A stretch of DNA of 64,000 nt, taken from assembly GCF_015500075.1 (NCBI RefSeq), contig NZ_CP045496.1:1240001-1304000 (forward strand), read 5' to 3'. Below are positions 52,126-59,375 of this stretch, in pieces. The notes under the pieces are model-generated. The model searched no databases and was not told the DNA's origin. It was given only the letters and a program-made list of their open reading frames with translations. How positions within the stretch are numbered: the stretch's first letter is position 1; each line of letters opens with the position of its first letter. This stretch comes from Mesorhizobium sp. INR15. Lineage in GTDB: Bacteria > Pseudomonadota > Alphaproteobacteria > Rhizobiales > Rhizobiaceae. The translations under genes were made by a program, and so were the position numbers.

Positions 52126-53850
52126 TTAACGCGACGACACCAGGTGCTGGGCGTCGTGCAGCCGCCGGTAGACACCGTCCGCGTGAATCAGTTCCTGATG
52201 CGACCCCTGCTCGACGATGCCGGACTCCGAGACAACGACGATGCGGTCGGCGCCGCGGATGGTCGCCAGCCGGTGCGCGATGATCAGCGTGGTTCGGCCT
52301 TCCGCGAGTTCGGACAGTGCCCGCTGGATCTCGCGTTCGGTCTGGGTGTCGAGCGCCGATGTTGCCTCATCCAGGATGAGGATCGGCGGGTTTTTCAGGA
52401 ACATGCGGGCGATCGCCAGCCTTTGCTTCTGGCCGCCCGACAGTTTGACGCCGCGTTCGCCGATGATCGTGTCGTAGCCGGCCGGCAGCCCTTCGATCAT
52501 GACATCGAGTTGTGCCCGACGGGCGGCATCGGCTATGGCGGCGTCGGAGGCGCCGAGACGGCCATAGGCGATGTTCTCGCGTACCGAGCCGCCAAACAGG
52601 AACACATCCTGCTGGACAATGCCGATCTGGCCCCGCAACGAGGCCAGCGTCATGTCGCGGATGTCGATGCCATCGATGCGGATCGCGCCGGCATCAACCT
52701 CGTAAAAGCGCGGCAGCAGCGAGCAGATGGTGGTCTTGCCGGCGCCGGACGGACCGACAAAGGCAATCGTCTCACCGGCACGAATGGTCAGGTTGACACC
52801 GCTGAGCACCGGCTTGCCGTCGCCGTAGCCGAAACTGACGTCGCGATATTCTATCTCGCCCTTGAGGTCGCTGACGGTTTTGGCACCCGGGCGGTCGGCG
52901 ATATCGGGTTCGGTGTCGAGAAGCTCGGTATAACGCCTGAAGCCGGCGATGCCCTTGGGATAGGTCTCGATCACCGAATTGATCTTTTCGATCGGCCGCA
53001 CGAAGACGCCAACCAGCAGCAGGAAGCCGACAAAGCCGCCATTGCTCAGGCCGCCCGTGATGACGAGATAGCTGCCGGCGATCATGACCACCAGCTGGAT
53101 CAGCCGGATGCCCATGTAGCTCAGTGAATTCGAAGCCGCCATGATACGGTAGGCGTCGAGCTTGGTCTGGCGGTAGCGCTGGTTGTCATGCGCGAACAAC
53201 GCCCGCTCATGATCCTCGTTGGCGAAAGCCTGGACGACGCGCATGCCGCCGACATTCTCCTCGATGCGCACGTTGAAGTCGCCGACGCGGCCGTAGAGCG
53301 CTTGCCAGGTGCGCTCCATCCGGTCGCCGTAGCGGATGGTCACCCAGGCGACGACAGGCACGATCACCGCCGTGATCAGCGCCAGATGGGCATTGACCAC
53401 GAACATCAGCGCGAAGGCGCCAAGGAAAGTCATGACGGCGATGAACAGGTCCTCGGGGCCGTGATGAGCGATCTCGCCGATCTCCTCGAGGTCCTTGGTG
53501 ACGCGGCCGACGAGATGCCCGGTCTTGTGATTGTCGTAGAAGCGGAACGACAGTTTCTGCAGATGGTCAAAGCTCTTGCGCCGCATCTCGGTCTCGATGT
53601 TGATGCCGAGCATGTGGCCCCAATAGGTCACGACCGCCATCAGCACCGTGTTGAGCAGGTAGATGACAAGCAGGCCGATGGCGGCGGCGATGATCAGCGT
53701 CCAGTCCTGCTCTGGCAGAAGCCTGTCGACGAAGGAACGCACCGCCATCGGAAAGCCAAGCTCGAGCAGGCCGGCAATCACCGCGCATGAGAAATCAAGC
53801 GCGAACAGCCCCTTCCAGGGCGCATAGTAGGCAAGGAAACGTTTGATCAT
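52126..53850 (-). CDS. ABC exporter, fused membrane and ATPase domains (MsbA/MDR-like)
   Basis: A 574-residue half-transporter from the ATG at 53850 (MIKRFLAYYAPWKGLFALDF); a TTG five codons upstream is also possible. The membrane domain with six spans covers about residues 1-310. The ATPase follows with Walker A GPSGAGKTT, signature KLSGGQKQRLAIARMF, Walker B ILILDEATSALD and H-loop IIAHRLATI. It works as a homodimer exporting lipid, drug or peptide. It converges with the luciferase-like gene. It is the nearest exporter to the RiPP-like operon, but about 3 kb and several genes away, so a link is weak. Confidence 0.88.
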   Translation of the reverse strand: MIKRFLAYYAPWKGLFALDFSCAVIAGLLELGFPMAVRSFVDRLLPEQDWTLIIAAAIGLLVIYLLNTVLMAVVTYWGHMLGINIETEMRRKSFDHLQKLSFRFYDNHKTGHLVGRVTKDLEEIGEIAHHGPEDLFIAVMTFLGAFALMFVVNAHLALITAVIVPVVAWVTIRYGDRMERTWQALYGRVGDFNVRIEENVGGMRVVQAFANEDHERALFAHDNQRYRQTKLDAYRIMAASNSLSYMGIRLIQLVVMIAGSYLVITGGLSNGGFVGFLLLVGVFVRPIEKINSVIETYPKGIAGFRRYTELLDTEPDIADRPGAKTVSDLKGEIEYRDVSFGYGDGKPVLSGVNLTIRAGETIAFVGPSGAGKTTICSLLPRFYEVDAGAIRIDGIDIRDMTLASLRGQIGIVQQDVFLFGGSVRENIAYGRLGASDAAIADAARRAQLDVMIEGLPAGYDTIIGERGVKLSGGQKQRLAIARMFLKNPPILILDEATSALDTQTEREIQRALSELAEGRTTLIIAHRLATIRGADRIVVVSESGIVEQGSHQELIHADGVYRRLHDAQHLVSSR

Positions 53851-54108
53851 CCGGGCGAACCGCAATCTGTCTTGGTTTTCGGGCGAGGAATGCGAGCGCT
53901 GCCCGCCATCGGTGTCGTTCCCTACAAGCGCTGATGGCCAGGCAGCAATATGCCAGCGCGGGCCTCATTGCCTGCCTCCCTGTGTCAGCATGATGAAACC
54001 TGCCACTGACGAAGGCGGCGCGCGGGCTGGCGCGTGTCATTTTTGTCTGGAGTTTCGGCGCGAAAATCCGCCTTTGCCACTTGGTGACTCAAAATATCAT
54101 CTTTAATC

Positions 54109-54138
54109 TTGACTATCAAATTCATGTTTCATAGTCAA
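54109..54138. promoter_or_regulatory. 30-bp palindrome upstream of the fhuC remnant and exbB (putative iron-responsive operator)
   Basis: TTGACTAT at 54109-54116 and ATAGTCAA at 54131-54138 are perfect 8-bp arms, with further symmetry inside (AAA/TTT, CATG at the centre). The surrounding sequence is AT-rich against the high-GC background. The location upstream of iron-uptake genes suggests an iron-responsive (for example RirA- or Fur-type) operator; which protein binds is inference. Confidence 0.5.
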
Positions 54139-54201
54139 CCGGCAGCGGCTGCGTGAAACCGGATTTTGAGAAACACGCGCCGATGTGGAGAGGCCAAGAC
54201 C

Positions 54202-54465
54202 GTGGCTGGAGTTCAGACCGCTTTCCATATCGATATGGTGCGCTTCGCTGCCGGCGAGCGCACATTGCTCGGTCCGGTCTCGCTCGAGCTGAAGCGCTCG
54301 CGGGTCCTGGCGGCCGACGAAATCACATGGGCGATGCGCTCAAGGCATTTTGGCGTGGAGATAGCTGTGTTCGCACACCCCATCACTGGCCCATCAGCCA
54401 TGTCCAGTGACGAGATCTGCATATCGTCATTGGCAATAGGAAGCGGCTGGCCGCTGCGAGAATAA
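54202..54465 (+). pseudogene. Remnant: N-terminus of an iron-siderophore ABC ATPase (FhuC-like)
   Basis: A frame from GTG 54202 reads VAGVQTAFHIDMVRF, then AAGERTLLGPVSLELKRSRV, which matches the first strands of FhuC-type ATPases up to just before the expected Walker A. From about base 54306 the frame continues with unrelated sequence (LAADEITWAMRSRHF...) and stops at 54465; no Walker A, signature or Walker B exists. The gene seems truncated by deletion. Its position in front of exbB-exbD-tonB suggests the intact ancestor belonged to the same iron-uptake operon. Confidence 0.6.
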
Positions 54466-54477
54466 GGAAGAAACCCT

Positions 54478-55446
54478 TTGTCTGGAAATAACCTATCGAG
54501 AAATGGTCTGTTCGCGGCGCTGGTCTTATCTGTCATGCTGTCGGCCGGCAGTGCGCCGGCTCAGGAGCAATCAGGCGGCAGTGCTCCCACGATCGAAGCT
54601 CCGGCGCCTGCGCCTGCCCCTGCCCCTGCTGCACCGGTGCCTGTGACAGGGGCTTCACCGGTTTCGCCCGAGCCGCAGGCTGGCACCCAGCCGAATACCA
54701 GCATGCCAGTTGAAGCCCGGCCTTCCACGACATCGCTGACGCTGCCGCATGATCTCTCGCCATGGGGCATGTTCATGGCGGCCGACATTATCGTCAAGGC
54801 GGTGATGGTCGGCCTGGCCTTCGCCTCCCTCGTCACCTGGACAATCTGGCTGGCGAAATCCCTGGAGATCATGGGCGGCAAGCTGCGTGCCCGCCGCGCC
54901 GCGCGCGCAATCGGCGAGGCCGCGACTTTGAGGCAGGCAAGCCGCGCGCTCGACCGCAGCGGCGGCCCCGGCGCCCTTCTGGTGCGGGCGGCCGAGGAAG
55001 AGACCGCGCTTTCGGCGCGGGCGCTCGACTATGTCTCTGGCGACGGACTGAAGGAGCGGGTGGCTTCGCGGCTGTCGCGCATCGAGGCGGCAGCGTCGCG
55101 GCGCATGTCGCGCGGCACCGGCCTGCTGGCGACGATCGGCTCGACAGCGCCCTTCGTTGGCCTGTTCGGTACAGTCTGGGGCATCATGAACGCCTTCATC
55201 GGCATCTCGCAGGCGCAGACCACCAATCTCGCGGTGGTCGCCCCAGGCATCGCTGAAGCCTTGCTGGCCACGGCAATGGGCCTCGTTGCGGCAATCCCGG
55301 CGGTGGTCATCTACAACGTCTTCGCGCGTTCGATAGCCGGCTACCGGCAGATCCTCGCCGATGCTTCGGCCGGCGTCGAACGGCTGGTCAGCCGCGATCT
55401 CGATTTCCGCACCGTCGCACCGGCAACGGCCCTGGCGGCGGAATAG
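54478..55446 (+). CDS. exbB: Biopolymer transporter ExbB (tonB-linked)
   Basis: A 322-residue proton-channel subunit of the TonB system. The start is TTG at 54478 with AAGGAAG 7 bp upstream; the next in-frame ATG would cut the signal-like segment. Residues 1-28 look like a signal or first hydrophobic segment, followed by a Pro/Ala-rich linker to about residue 90, a rhizobial extension absent from E. coli ExbB. The three membrane spans are near 98-122, 218-240 and 255-280; GSTAPFVGLFGTVWGIMNAFIGI is the conserved core. It forms an operon with exbD and tonB. Confidence 0.92.
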   Translation: MSGNNLSRNGLFAALVLSVMLSAGSAPAQEQSGGSAPTIEAPAPAPAPAPAAPVPVTGASPVSPEPQAGTQPNTSMPVEARPSTTSLTLPHDLSPWGMFMAADIIVKAVMVGLAFASLVTWTIWLAKSLEIMGGKLRARRAARAIGEAATLRQASRALDRSGGPGALLVRAAEEETALSARALDYVSGDGLKERVASRLSRIEAAASRRMSRGTGLLATIGSTAPFVGLFGTVWGIMNAFIGISQAQTTNLAVVAPGIAEALLATAMGLVAAIPAVVIYNVFARSIAGYRQILADASAGVERLVSRDLDFRTVAPATALAAE

Positions 55447-55458
55447 CGAGGCAAGATC

Positions 55459-55950
55459 ATGGGAAGCAGAATCCGACAGACCATGGACGACGATCTCGAG
55501 GAGAGCCACGAGATCAACGTCACCCCCTTCATCGACGTGATCCTGGTGCTGCTGATCATCTTCATGGTCGCGGCTCCGCTGGCGACGGTGGACGTCAATG
55601 TCGATCTTCCGGGCTCGACCGCGACGCCAGCGCCAAGGCCTGAAACACCGCTGTTCCTGACGGTGAAGGAAGACCTCACCCTGGCGATCGGCAACGACAC
55701 CGTGCCCCGGCCGGCTTTTGCCGCCACGCTCGACGGCAAGACGAAGGGCGACAAGCAGACGCGCATCTTCCTGCGCGCCGACAAGGCTGTCGGCTATGGC
55801 GACCTGATGGAGGTGATGAACCTGCTGCGCGGCGCCGGCTACCTGAAGATCGCGCTGGTTGGCCTCGAGACCTTGCCGGCCGCTGATGCCTCGGCTCGGC
55901 CCGCGGCAGGCGTTCTGGCGCCGACGGCAAACGGAGTGGCCGTGCCATGA
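55459..55950 (+). CDS. exbD: Biopolymer transporter ExbD
   Basis: A 163-residue protein with a short cytoplasmic start (DDDLEESHEINVTPFIDVILVLLIIFMVAAPLA) that contains the single membrane span and the essential membrane Asp (Asp28 in FIDVILVLL). The periplasmic domain follows and ends in an Ala/Pro-rich tail somewhat longer than usual. It couples proton flow with ExbB to energise TonB. The stop overlaps the tonB start by 4 bp (ATGA). Confidence 0.93.
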   Translation: MGSRIRQTMDDDLEESHEINVTPFIDVILVLLIIFMVAAPLATVDVNVDLPGSTATPAPRPETPLFLTVKEDLTLAIGNDTVPRPAFAATLDGKTKGDKQTRIFLRADKAVGYGDLMEVMNLLRGAGYLKIALVGLETLPAADASARPAAGVLAPTANGVAVP

Positions 55951-56897
55951 CGCAGCCGGCCGCCACCATGCCCACGATAGGCCTGTCGCGCTTTGGCCTG
56001 CGCGATCTCGGTCTGTGGGCGGGAGCGGCGACACTGGTTCTTATGGCGCATGGCGCGATTGCCTACGGCGTGCAGAGTTGGAGCCCCGCCGATACGCTGG
56101 ACGGCGGGCCGCCGCCGGCTCTGATGATCGAAATGGCACCGATGGTGGTGACTCCTGCCATCGAGGAGCAGGCCGCCATGCTGGAGGCGGCAGTTCCCGA
56201 TCAGACCGAGCCTGTGCAGGAAGCCGAGAAGGCCGCTGAAGCCGAGCCGACGACGGAGCCTGAAAAACCGGTCGAGCAGGCGGAAACGGCTCCTCCTGAC
56301 GAGACCGAACCGACCCAGCCGGCGGTGGCGCAACAAGCCGACCAACAGCCGCTCGATGAGGTGGTGCCTGACGTCGTCGAGGCCATCGCGCCGGATGTGG
56401 TCATTCCGTTGCCGCAGCCGAAACCGGTCGATGTGGCGAAGGAAAAGAAGTCGGTCGAGGTCAAGGTGAAAAAGCCGGTCGAAAAACCAAAGCCGCGCCC
56501 GAAAAAGGAAAAGGCAGTGACGCCAAAGACAGTGACCGTGGCCAGCGCCGACGCAAAGGCGGCGGCCAAGACGGCTGCGCCGAAAGCCTCTGAAGCATCC
56601 GCGCGCTCCGGTGTCAGCCCCGCCAACTGGAAATCCCAGTTGCGCTCATGGATCAACCGGCACACCCGCTACCCCTCCGCCGCGAGATCCCGGCGCGCCG
56701 AAGGCAATGTGAATGTCACGTTCCGGGTCGATGCATCGGGCAAGGTATCGTCCGCGCGCATCAGCAGTTCCTCCGGCGATGCGGACCTCGATCGCGCCGC
56801 ACTCGCTGTCCTGCAGGGCGCCACGGTGCCGAAACCTCCCCCGGAGATCGCGGGCACCTCCGTCGGCGCGCCCTTCGTCTTCAACCTGCGCAATTAG
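55947..56897 (+). CDS. tonB: Energy-transducing protein TonB
   Basis: A 316-residue periplasm-spanning protein. One N-terminal membrane anchor lies near residues 28-45 (LWAGAATLVLMAHGAIAYGV). A long Pro/Glu/Lys-rich linker follows (about 90-205, with repeated KPV/EKP segments). The C-terminal TonB domain is near 230-316 (WKSQLRSWINRHTRYPSAARSRRAEGNVNVTF, GDADLDRAALAVLQGA). It transfers energy to outer-membrane receptors for iron compounds. It converges with the small-protein operon 67 bp away. Confidence 0.93.
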   Translation: MTQPAATMPTIGLSRFGLRDLGLWAGAATLVLMAHGAIAYGVQSWSPADTLDGGPPPALMIEMAPMVVTPAIEEQAAMLEAAVPDQTEPVQEAEKAAEAEPTTEPEKPVEQAETAPPDETEPTQPAVAQQADQQPLDEVVPDVVEAIAPDVVIPLPQPKPVDVAKEKKSVEVKVKKPVEKPKPRPKKEKAVTPKTVTVASADAKAAAKTAAPKASEASARSGVSPANWKSQLRSWINRHTRYPSAARSRRAEGNVNVTFRVDASGKVSSARISSSSGDADLDRAALAVLQGATVPKPPPEIAGTSVGAPFVFNLRN

Positions 56898-56964
56898 GTG
56901 ACGCCGGAGGGCATGGCCTAGTGCGGATTCATGGACTGAAGGGTGACGGCAATCGAATCGTCAG

Positions 56965-57279
56965 CTAGCCGCAGGCGCACAGGGCTTCGACTTGCTCCAG
57001 GTAGAAGCGGCACTTCGTGCGAAGCGTCCAGAGGTTCGGGTCGTCGGCGCCGTTGATCTCGATGGTCTGCATCATGAATTCGAAATGGGCGTGAAAAGCG
57101 TCCATGGCACCCCAAAGATTGTCGGTGTGGCAAACGTCGGCAATGGCGCCCGCGACCAATTGACGGGCCTCGGTGCTGGCGGCGCCCGGGGATACCGGGC
57201 GCATGGCAATCAATGCCTCGAGCCGGCTGAAGACGTCGCTGTCGGTTTCGGCAATCCGGATGTGAGCAATCATGTTCAT
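56965..57279 (-). CDS. Unknown small protein, last gene of the SagB operon
   Basis: A 104-residue mostly helical protein without signal or membrane span, starting MNMIAHIRIAETDSDVFSRLEAL and ending in a Cys-containing LEQVEALCACG. Its ATG overlaps the previous stop by 4 bp (ATGA), so it is translated together with the upstream small gene. No family was recognised. Coding status is supported by the operon packing, intact frame and GC-biased third positions. It is the last of five same-strand genes beginning with the short peptide gene; a role as maturation partner or regulator is speculation. Confidence 0.68.
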   Translation of the reverse strand: MNMIAHIRIAETDSDVFSRLEALIAMRPVSPGAASTEARQLVAGAIADVCHTDNLWGAMDAFHAHFEFMMQTIEINGADDPNLWTLRTKCRFYLEQVEALCACG

Positions 57280-57554
57280 TTTGCGAAATCCCCCAATGTC
57301 GTCGCGTGCGGATGCCGGCCAATCGGGCAGGATGCGATCAGAGAGGGGATTGCGGCCGCGTCGGTCGGCCGACCCCTGATGATGTTGGCGACTTCAGCGT
57401 CGGCCCGCTCGAACCAGTAGACCATGTCGGCGCAGTCGAGATCGGCTGCCGCCTTCTTCAGCAACGGCAGCAGTACTTGCAACGCGCACAGCGTGTCCCA
57501 GCGGTTCGGGCCGGATGCGGTATCCGCCCTTGAGCAGATGGTTGCCGGTTGCAT
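57276..57554 (-). CDS. Unknown small protein, fourth gene of the SagB operon
   Basis: A 92-residue protein from the ATG at 57554 (MQPATICSRADTASG), 4 bp after the preceding stop with AAGGCGAG upstream; a start at 57608 would overlap the preceding gene. The middle is helical (CALQVLLPLLKKAAADLDCADMVYWFERADAEVANII). It lacks a signal or membrane span. No recognised family. It shares with its neighbours a small size, helical content and cysteines, but no clear sequence similarity to them by eye. Confidence 0.65.
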   Translation of the reverse strand: MQPATICSRADTASGPNRWDTLCALQVLLPLLKKAAADLDCADMVYWFERADAEVANIIRGRPTDAAAIPSLIASCPIGRHPHATTLGDFAK

Positions 57555-57558
57555 CGGC

Positions 57559-57810
57559 CTAGGCTCGCCTTGGCTGGGCGCGGCTTTCCTTTGCCAGGAC
57601 CTTCGCATGCATCGGGTTGCCGCTCAGTTGCGCGTGCCTCACGGGCCGCGCGCCGCGAAGAACGTCGAAGGCCTCCGCATAAGCCATGCCGAGGAGATAG
57701 GAGATCATGGGAAAGCGGCTCGCCTCGGCCATCTGCACGAGTTCATTGGTCATGGAGGAAATATATTGAAGACTGTCGATTTCCGACTGGCGTAGGTTCT
57801 GGTTTGCCAC
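57559..57810 (-). CDS. Unknown small protein, third gene of the SagB operon
   Basis: An 83-residue protein starting with GTG at 57810 (MANQNLRQSEIDSLQYISSMTNELVQMAEA), with AGGAG 6 bp upstream. It is amphipathic-helical over residues 8-50 (FPMISYLLGMAYAEAFDVLRG) and ends in a basic tail (KVLAKESRAQPRRA). It follows the SagB-type gene by 72 bp. No family was recognised. The helical N-terminal half would suit a protein-protein contact role, but nothing more can be said from the sequence. Confidence 0.66.
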   Translation of the reverse strand: MANQNLRQSEIDSLQYISSMTNELVQMAEASRFPMISYLLGMAYAEAFDVLRGARPVRHAQLSGNPMHAKVLAKESRAQPRRA

Positions 57811-57882
57811 GTTCTGCTCCTGTTATCTGGTTTTTTAAATTGAAGGAACGCTTACTCGCACACTGGTTTTACTTGGGATGCT

Positions 57883-58947
57883 TCAGTTGAGAGGCTGATT
57901 TTCAGGCTTCGCATTTATTTCCGGGGTCGAAATAGTCAGCGCATAGATCGGTGCGTCGGTGAGGCGTTCCAGGCCAAGTAGTCGCTTGATCGAGGAATGA
58001 CACAGCGCCGCGGTAGGACATGCCGACAAGCCGTGCCCGGTCGCTGCCAGCATGATGTTCTGGCCGATATGGCCCGCCTCGATGAGCACAACCCGGTAGG
58101 CGTTGGCGTCCTCGTATTTCCACATCGTGCGATCGAGCTTTGCGCACAGCAGGATCAGGCAAGGCATTGCATCGCCCCACTCCTGGCCCCCGATCAGCTC
58201 CGAAATCCTTGGCAGGTGATTTGCCGGAATTCTGCCTAGATCATGATCGGCGGCTGAATAGTGATAGACCCCAGGCTCCAGGCCTTCGACCGCCAGCGCC
58301 ACGACATAGGCCTCGTAGGGGTTTCTAGCGCCACCGGAGGGGGTCATGCCGAGCGGCAACGCGCCGACACAGTTGCTGGTTTCACCGGTGATCCCAAGGC
58401 CCGCGAACAGGCAGTCGGAAAGCTGTTTGGCGGTGATGGTCGGCGCGCCCGCTGTGCGGTTGGTGCGGCGCTGCGCCATCAAGGCGAGCAATTCATTGTC
58501 GTCCAATGCGTTCGGCAGCTGAATGGCGCCTGCTGAATTCTTCAGAAGAAGGTCCGGTTGCGGGGTGTGGCCGGCACGTTCGAGCTGCCGCTCCTCCGAT
58601 TGCTCGATGGTGATGAACTCGGCATCCTGGACACAGAAATGCATCAAGGCGGTGGGAATGCCCCAGTTCCATTGCCCGGAGAATTGCGCTTCCTGTTCGG
58701 CGAGTTGCGACCCGGCCGGCACCAGGGCTGAGAATTCAAGCAGTTGAGGCACGACAGCCCGCAACTCGGAGCGCGACCAGCCATGGGCGCGGGCGATATC
58801 GGCGGTGGATGCCCAATTGTCCCACGACGCGAGCAGGCCGACCACTTCGGAACTGCACTCAAACACGCTCCTGGTCAGAAAATTGCAGGCCGTGACCTTC
58901 TGCGGTCCGGGATAGAAAACCAGTGTTTTTGATGAGCGCATTTTCAT
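57883..58947 (-). CDS. SagB-type FMN-dependent peptide dehydrogenase
   Basis: A nitroreductase-fold protein of the SagB/McbC-like group, 354 residues from the ATG at 58947 (MKMRSSKTLVFYPGP); ATGs at 58962 and 58941 are alternatives, none with a good ribosome site. Residues 25-80 form a winged-helix-like N-terminal region. The flavin fold follows with ALMAQRRTNR (157-164), the SagB hallmark TPSGGARNPYEAYVV (202-216), GVYHYSAADHDLG, and YRVVLIEAGHIGQNIMLAA (284-302). SagB enzymes oxidise azolines or other residues in ribosomal peptides. A short peptide gene lies 65 bp upstream, giving a likely substrate. No YcaO or other modifying enzyme is adjacent. Confidence 0.88.
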   Translation of the reverse strand: MKMRSSKTLVFYPGPQKVTACNFLTRSVFECSSEVVGLLASWDNWASTADIARAHGWSRSELRAVVPQLLEFSALVPAGSQLAEQEAQFSGQWNWGIPTALMHFCVQDAEFITIEQSEERQLERAGHTPQPDLLLKNSAGAIQLPNALDDNELLALMAQRRTNRTAGAPTITAKQLSDCLFAGLGITGETSNCVGALPLGMTPSGGARNPYEAYVVALAVEGLEPGVYHYSAADHDLGRIPANHLPRISELIGGQEWGDAMPCLILLCAKLDRTMWKYEDANAYRVVLIEAGHIGQNIMLAATGHGLSACPTAALCHSSIKRLLGLERLTDAPIYALTISTPEINAKPENQPLN

Positions 58948-58971
58948 GGTGACGGATGCCATTGCGAAGGC

Positions 58972-59005
58972 GAGATGCCGACGGGAAATCCCCCGTCGAC
59001 ATCTC
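58972..59005 (-). promoter_or_regulatory. Strong RNA hairpin between the peptide and SagB genes
   Basis: Arms GAGATGTCGACGGG and CCCGTCGGCATCTC (minus strand) form a 14-bp stem with loop GGATTT. The one DNA mismatch becomes a U-G pair in the minus-strand RNA, so the RNA stem is continuous. It starts 6 bp after the peptide stop and ends 24 bp before the chosen SagB start. No U tract follows. It could stabilise the peptide mRNA or limit read-through into SagB. Confidence 0.7.
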
Positions 59006-59011
59006 GGGATC

Positions 59012-59113
59012 TCAGCGCTTGTTGTAATGCATGCCCTGGGAGAAGAAGACGGTCTGTGTGCCGGCGGCAATCGTCAGCTTCGGAGCGGTGGTTACTTTCT
59101 TCGCCATTTTCAT
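59012..59113 (-). CDS. Short basic peptide, candidate RiPP precursor
   Basis: A 33-codon ORF from ATG 59113 (or 31 residues from ATG 59107), with AGGAAAGGA directly upstream. The peptide begins MAKKVTTAPKLTIAAG after the optional MK and ends TVFFSQGMHYNKR. It is basic at both ends, with six Ser/Thr (five of them in the N-terminal two thirds) and no Cys. The gene is followed by a 14-bp hairpin and then the SagB-type dehydrogenase. Layout, size and partner fit a precursor with an N-terminal leader and a C-terminal core. It is too short for routine gene callers. Translation and modification are not shown. Confidence 0.7.
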   Translation of the reverse strand: MKMAKKVTTAPKLTIAAGTQTVFFSQGMHYNKR

Positions 59114-59122
59114 TCCTTTCCT

Positions 59123-59139
59123 GATCCCATGGTGGGATC
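59123..59139. promoter_or_regulatory. Inverted repeat in the peptide-gene leader
   Basis: GATCCCA-TGG-TGGGATC, perfect 7-bp arms, 10 bp upstream of the peptide start and so next to its ribosome site. A third copy of TGGGATC lies at 59160-59166. It could be an operator or a leader stem that gates translation. Confidence 0.45.
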
Positions 59140-59248
59140 TGTCGAAAGAACCCCCCAAATGGGATCCACAAGAAGAAAGGTAAGGTCGGAAGAGTTAATG
59201 ATTTGTTAAAATTGTAGTAACGGCGCCAGTCGAGTGGGCAACAGCGCA

Positions 59249-59289
59249 TTTATAGTTTTCGGGGATAAGTGTAAAAATATCGATTTTAC
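59249..59289 (-). promoter_or_regulatory. AT-rich putative promoter region of the peptide/SagB operon
   Basis: The 262-bp gap between the XRE gene and the peptide gene is AT-rich, unlike its neighbours. It holds a TATAAA box on the minus strand (59249-59254) and an inverted repeat GTAAAA-N7-TTTTAC (59271-59289). A matching -35 box is weak. An operon-internal promoter here would let the peptide be expressed apart from the XRE gene. Confidence 0.35.
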
Positions 59290-59375
59290 TCAAATACCGA
59301 GTAGGCTGACCGTGATTGTACGCTTTTTCAGTGTAGGTTTATTCTTATTTCGCGTCAGGTTTGAGCCGATTGACG

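Noticed and set aside
52126..53850. The ABC exporter as the dedicated exporter of the RiPP-like peptide
   Set aside because: It lacks a peptidase domain, lies on the far side of the TonB operon and other genes, and looks like a general MsbA/MDR-type transporter.
58944..59249. A 101-codon frame overlapping the candidate precursor peptide
   Set aside because: It has no ribosome site, runs through the hairpin and the leader dyad, and its composition is shadow-like; the 33-codon frame has a strong ribosome site and a clean end before the hairpin.
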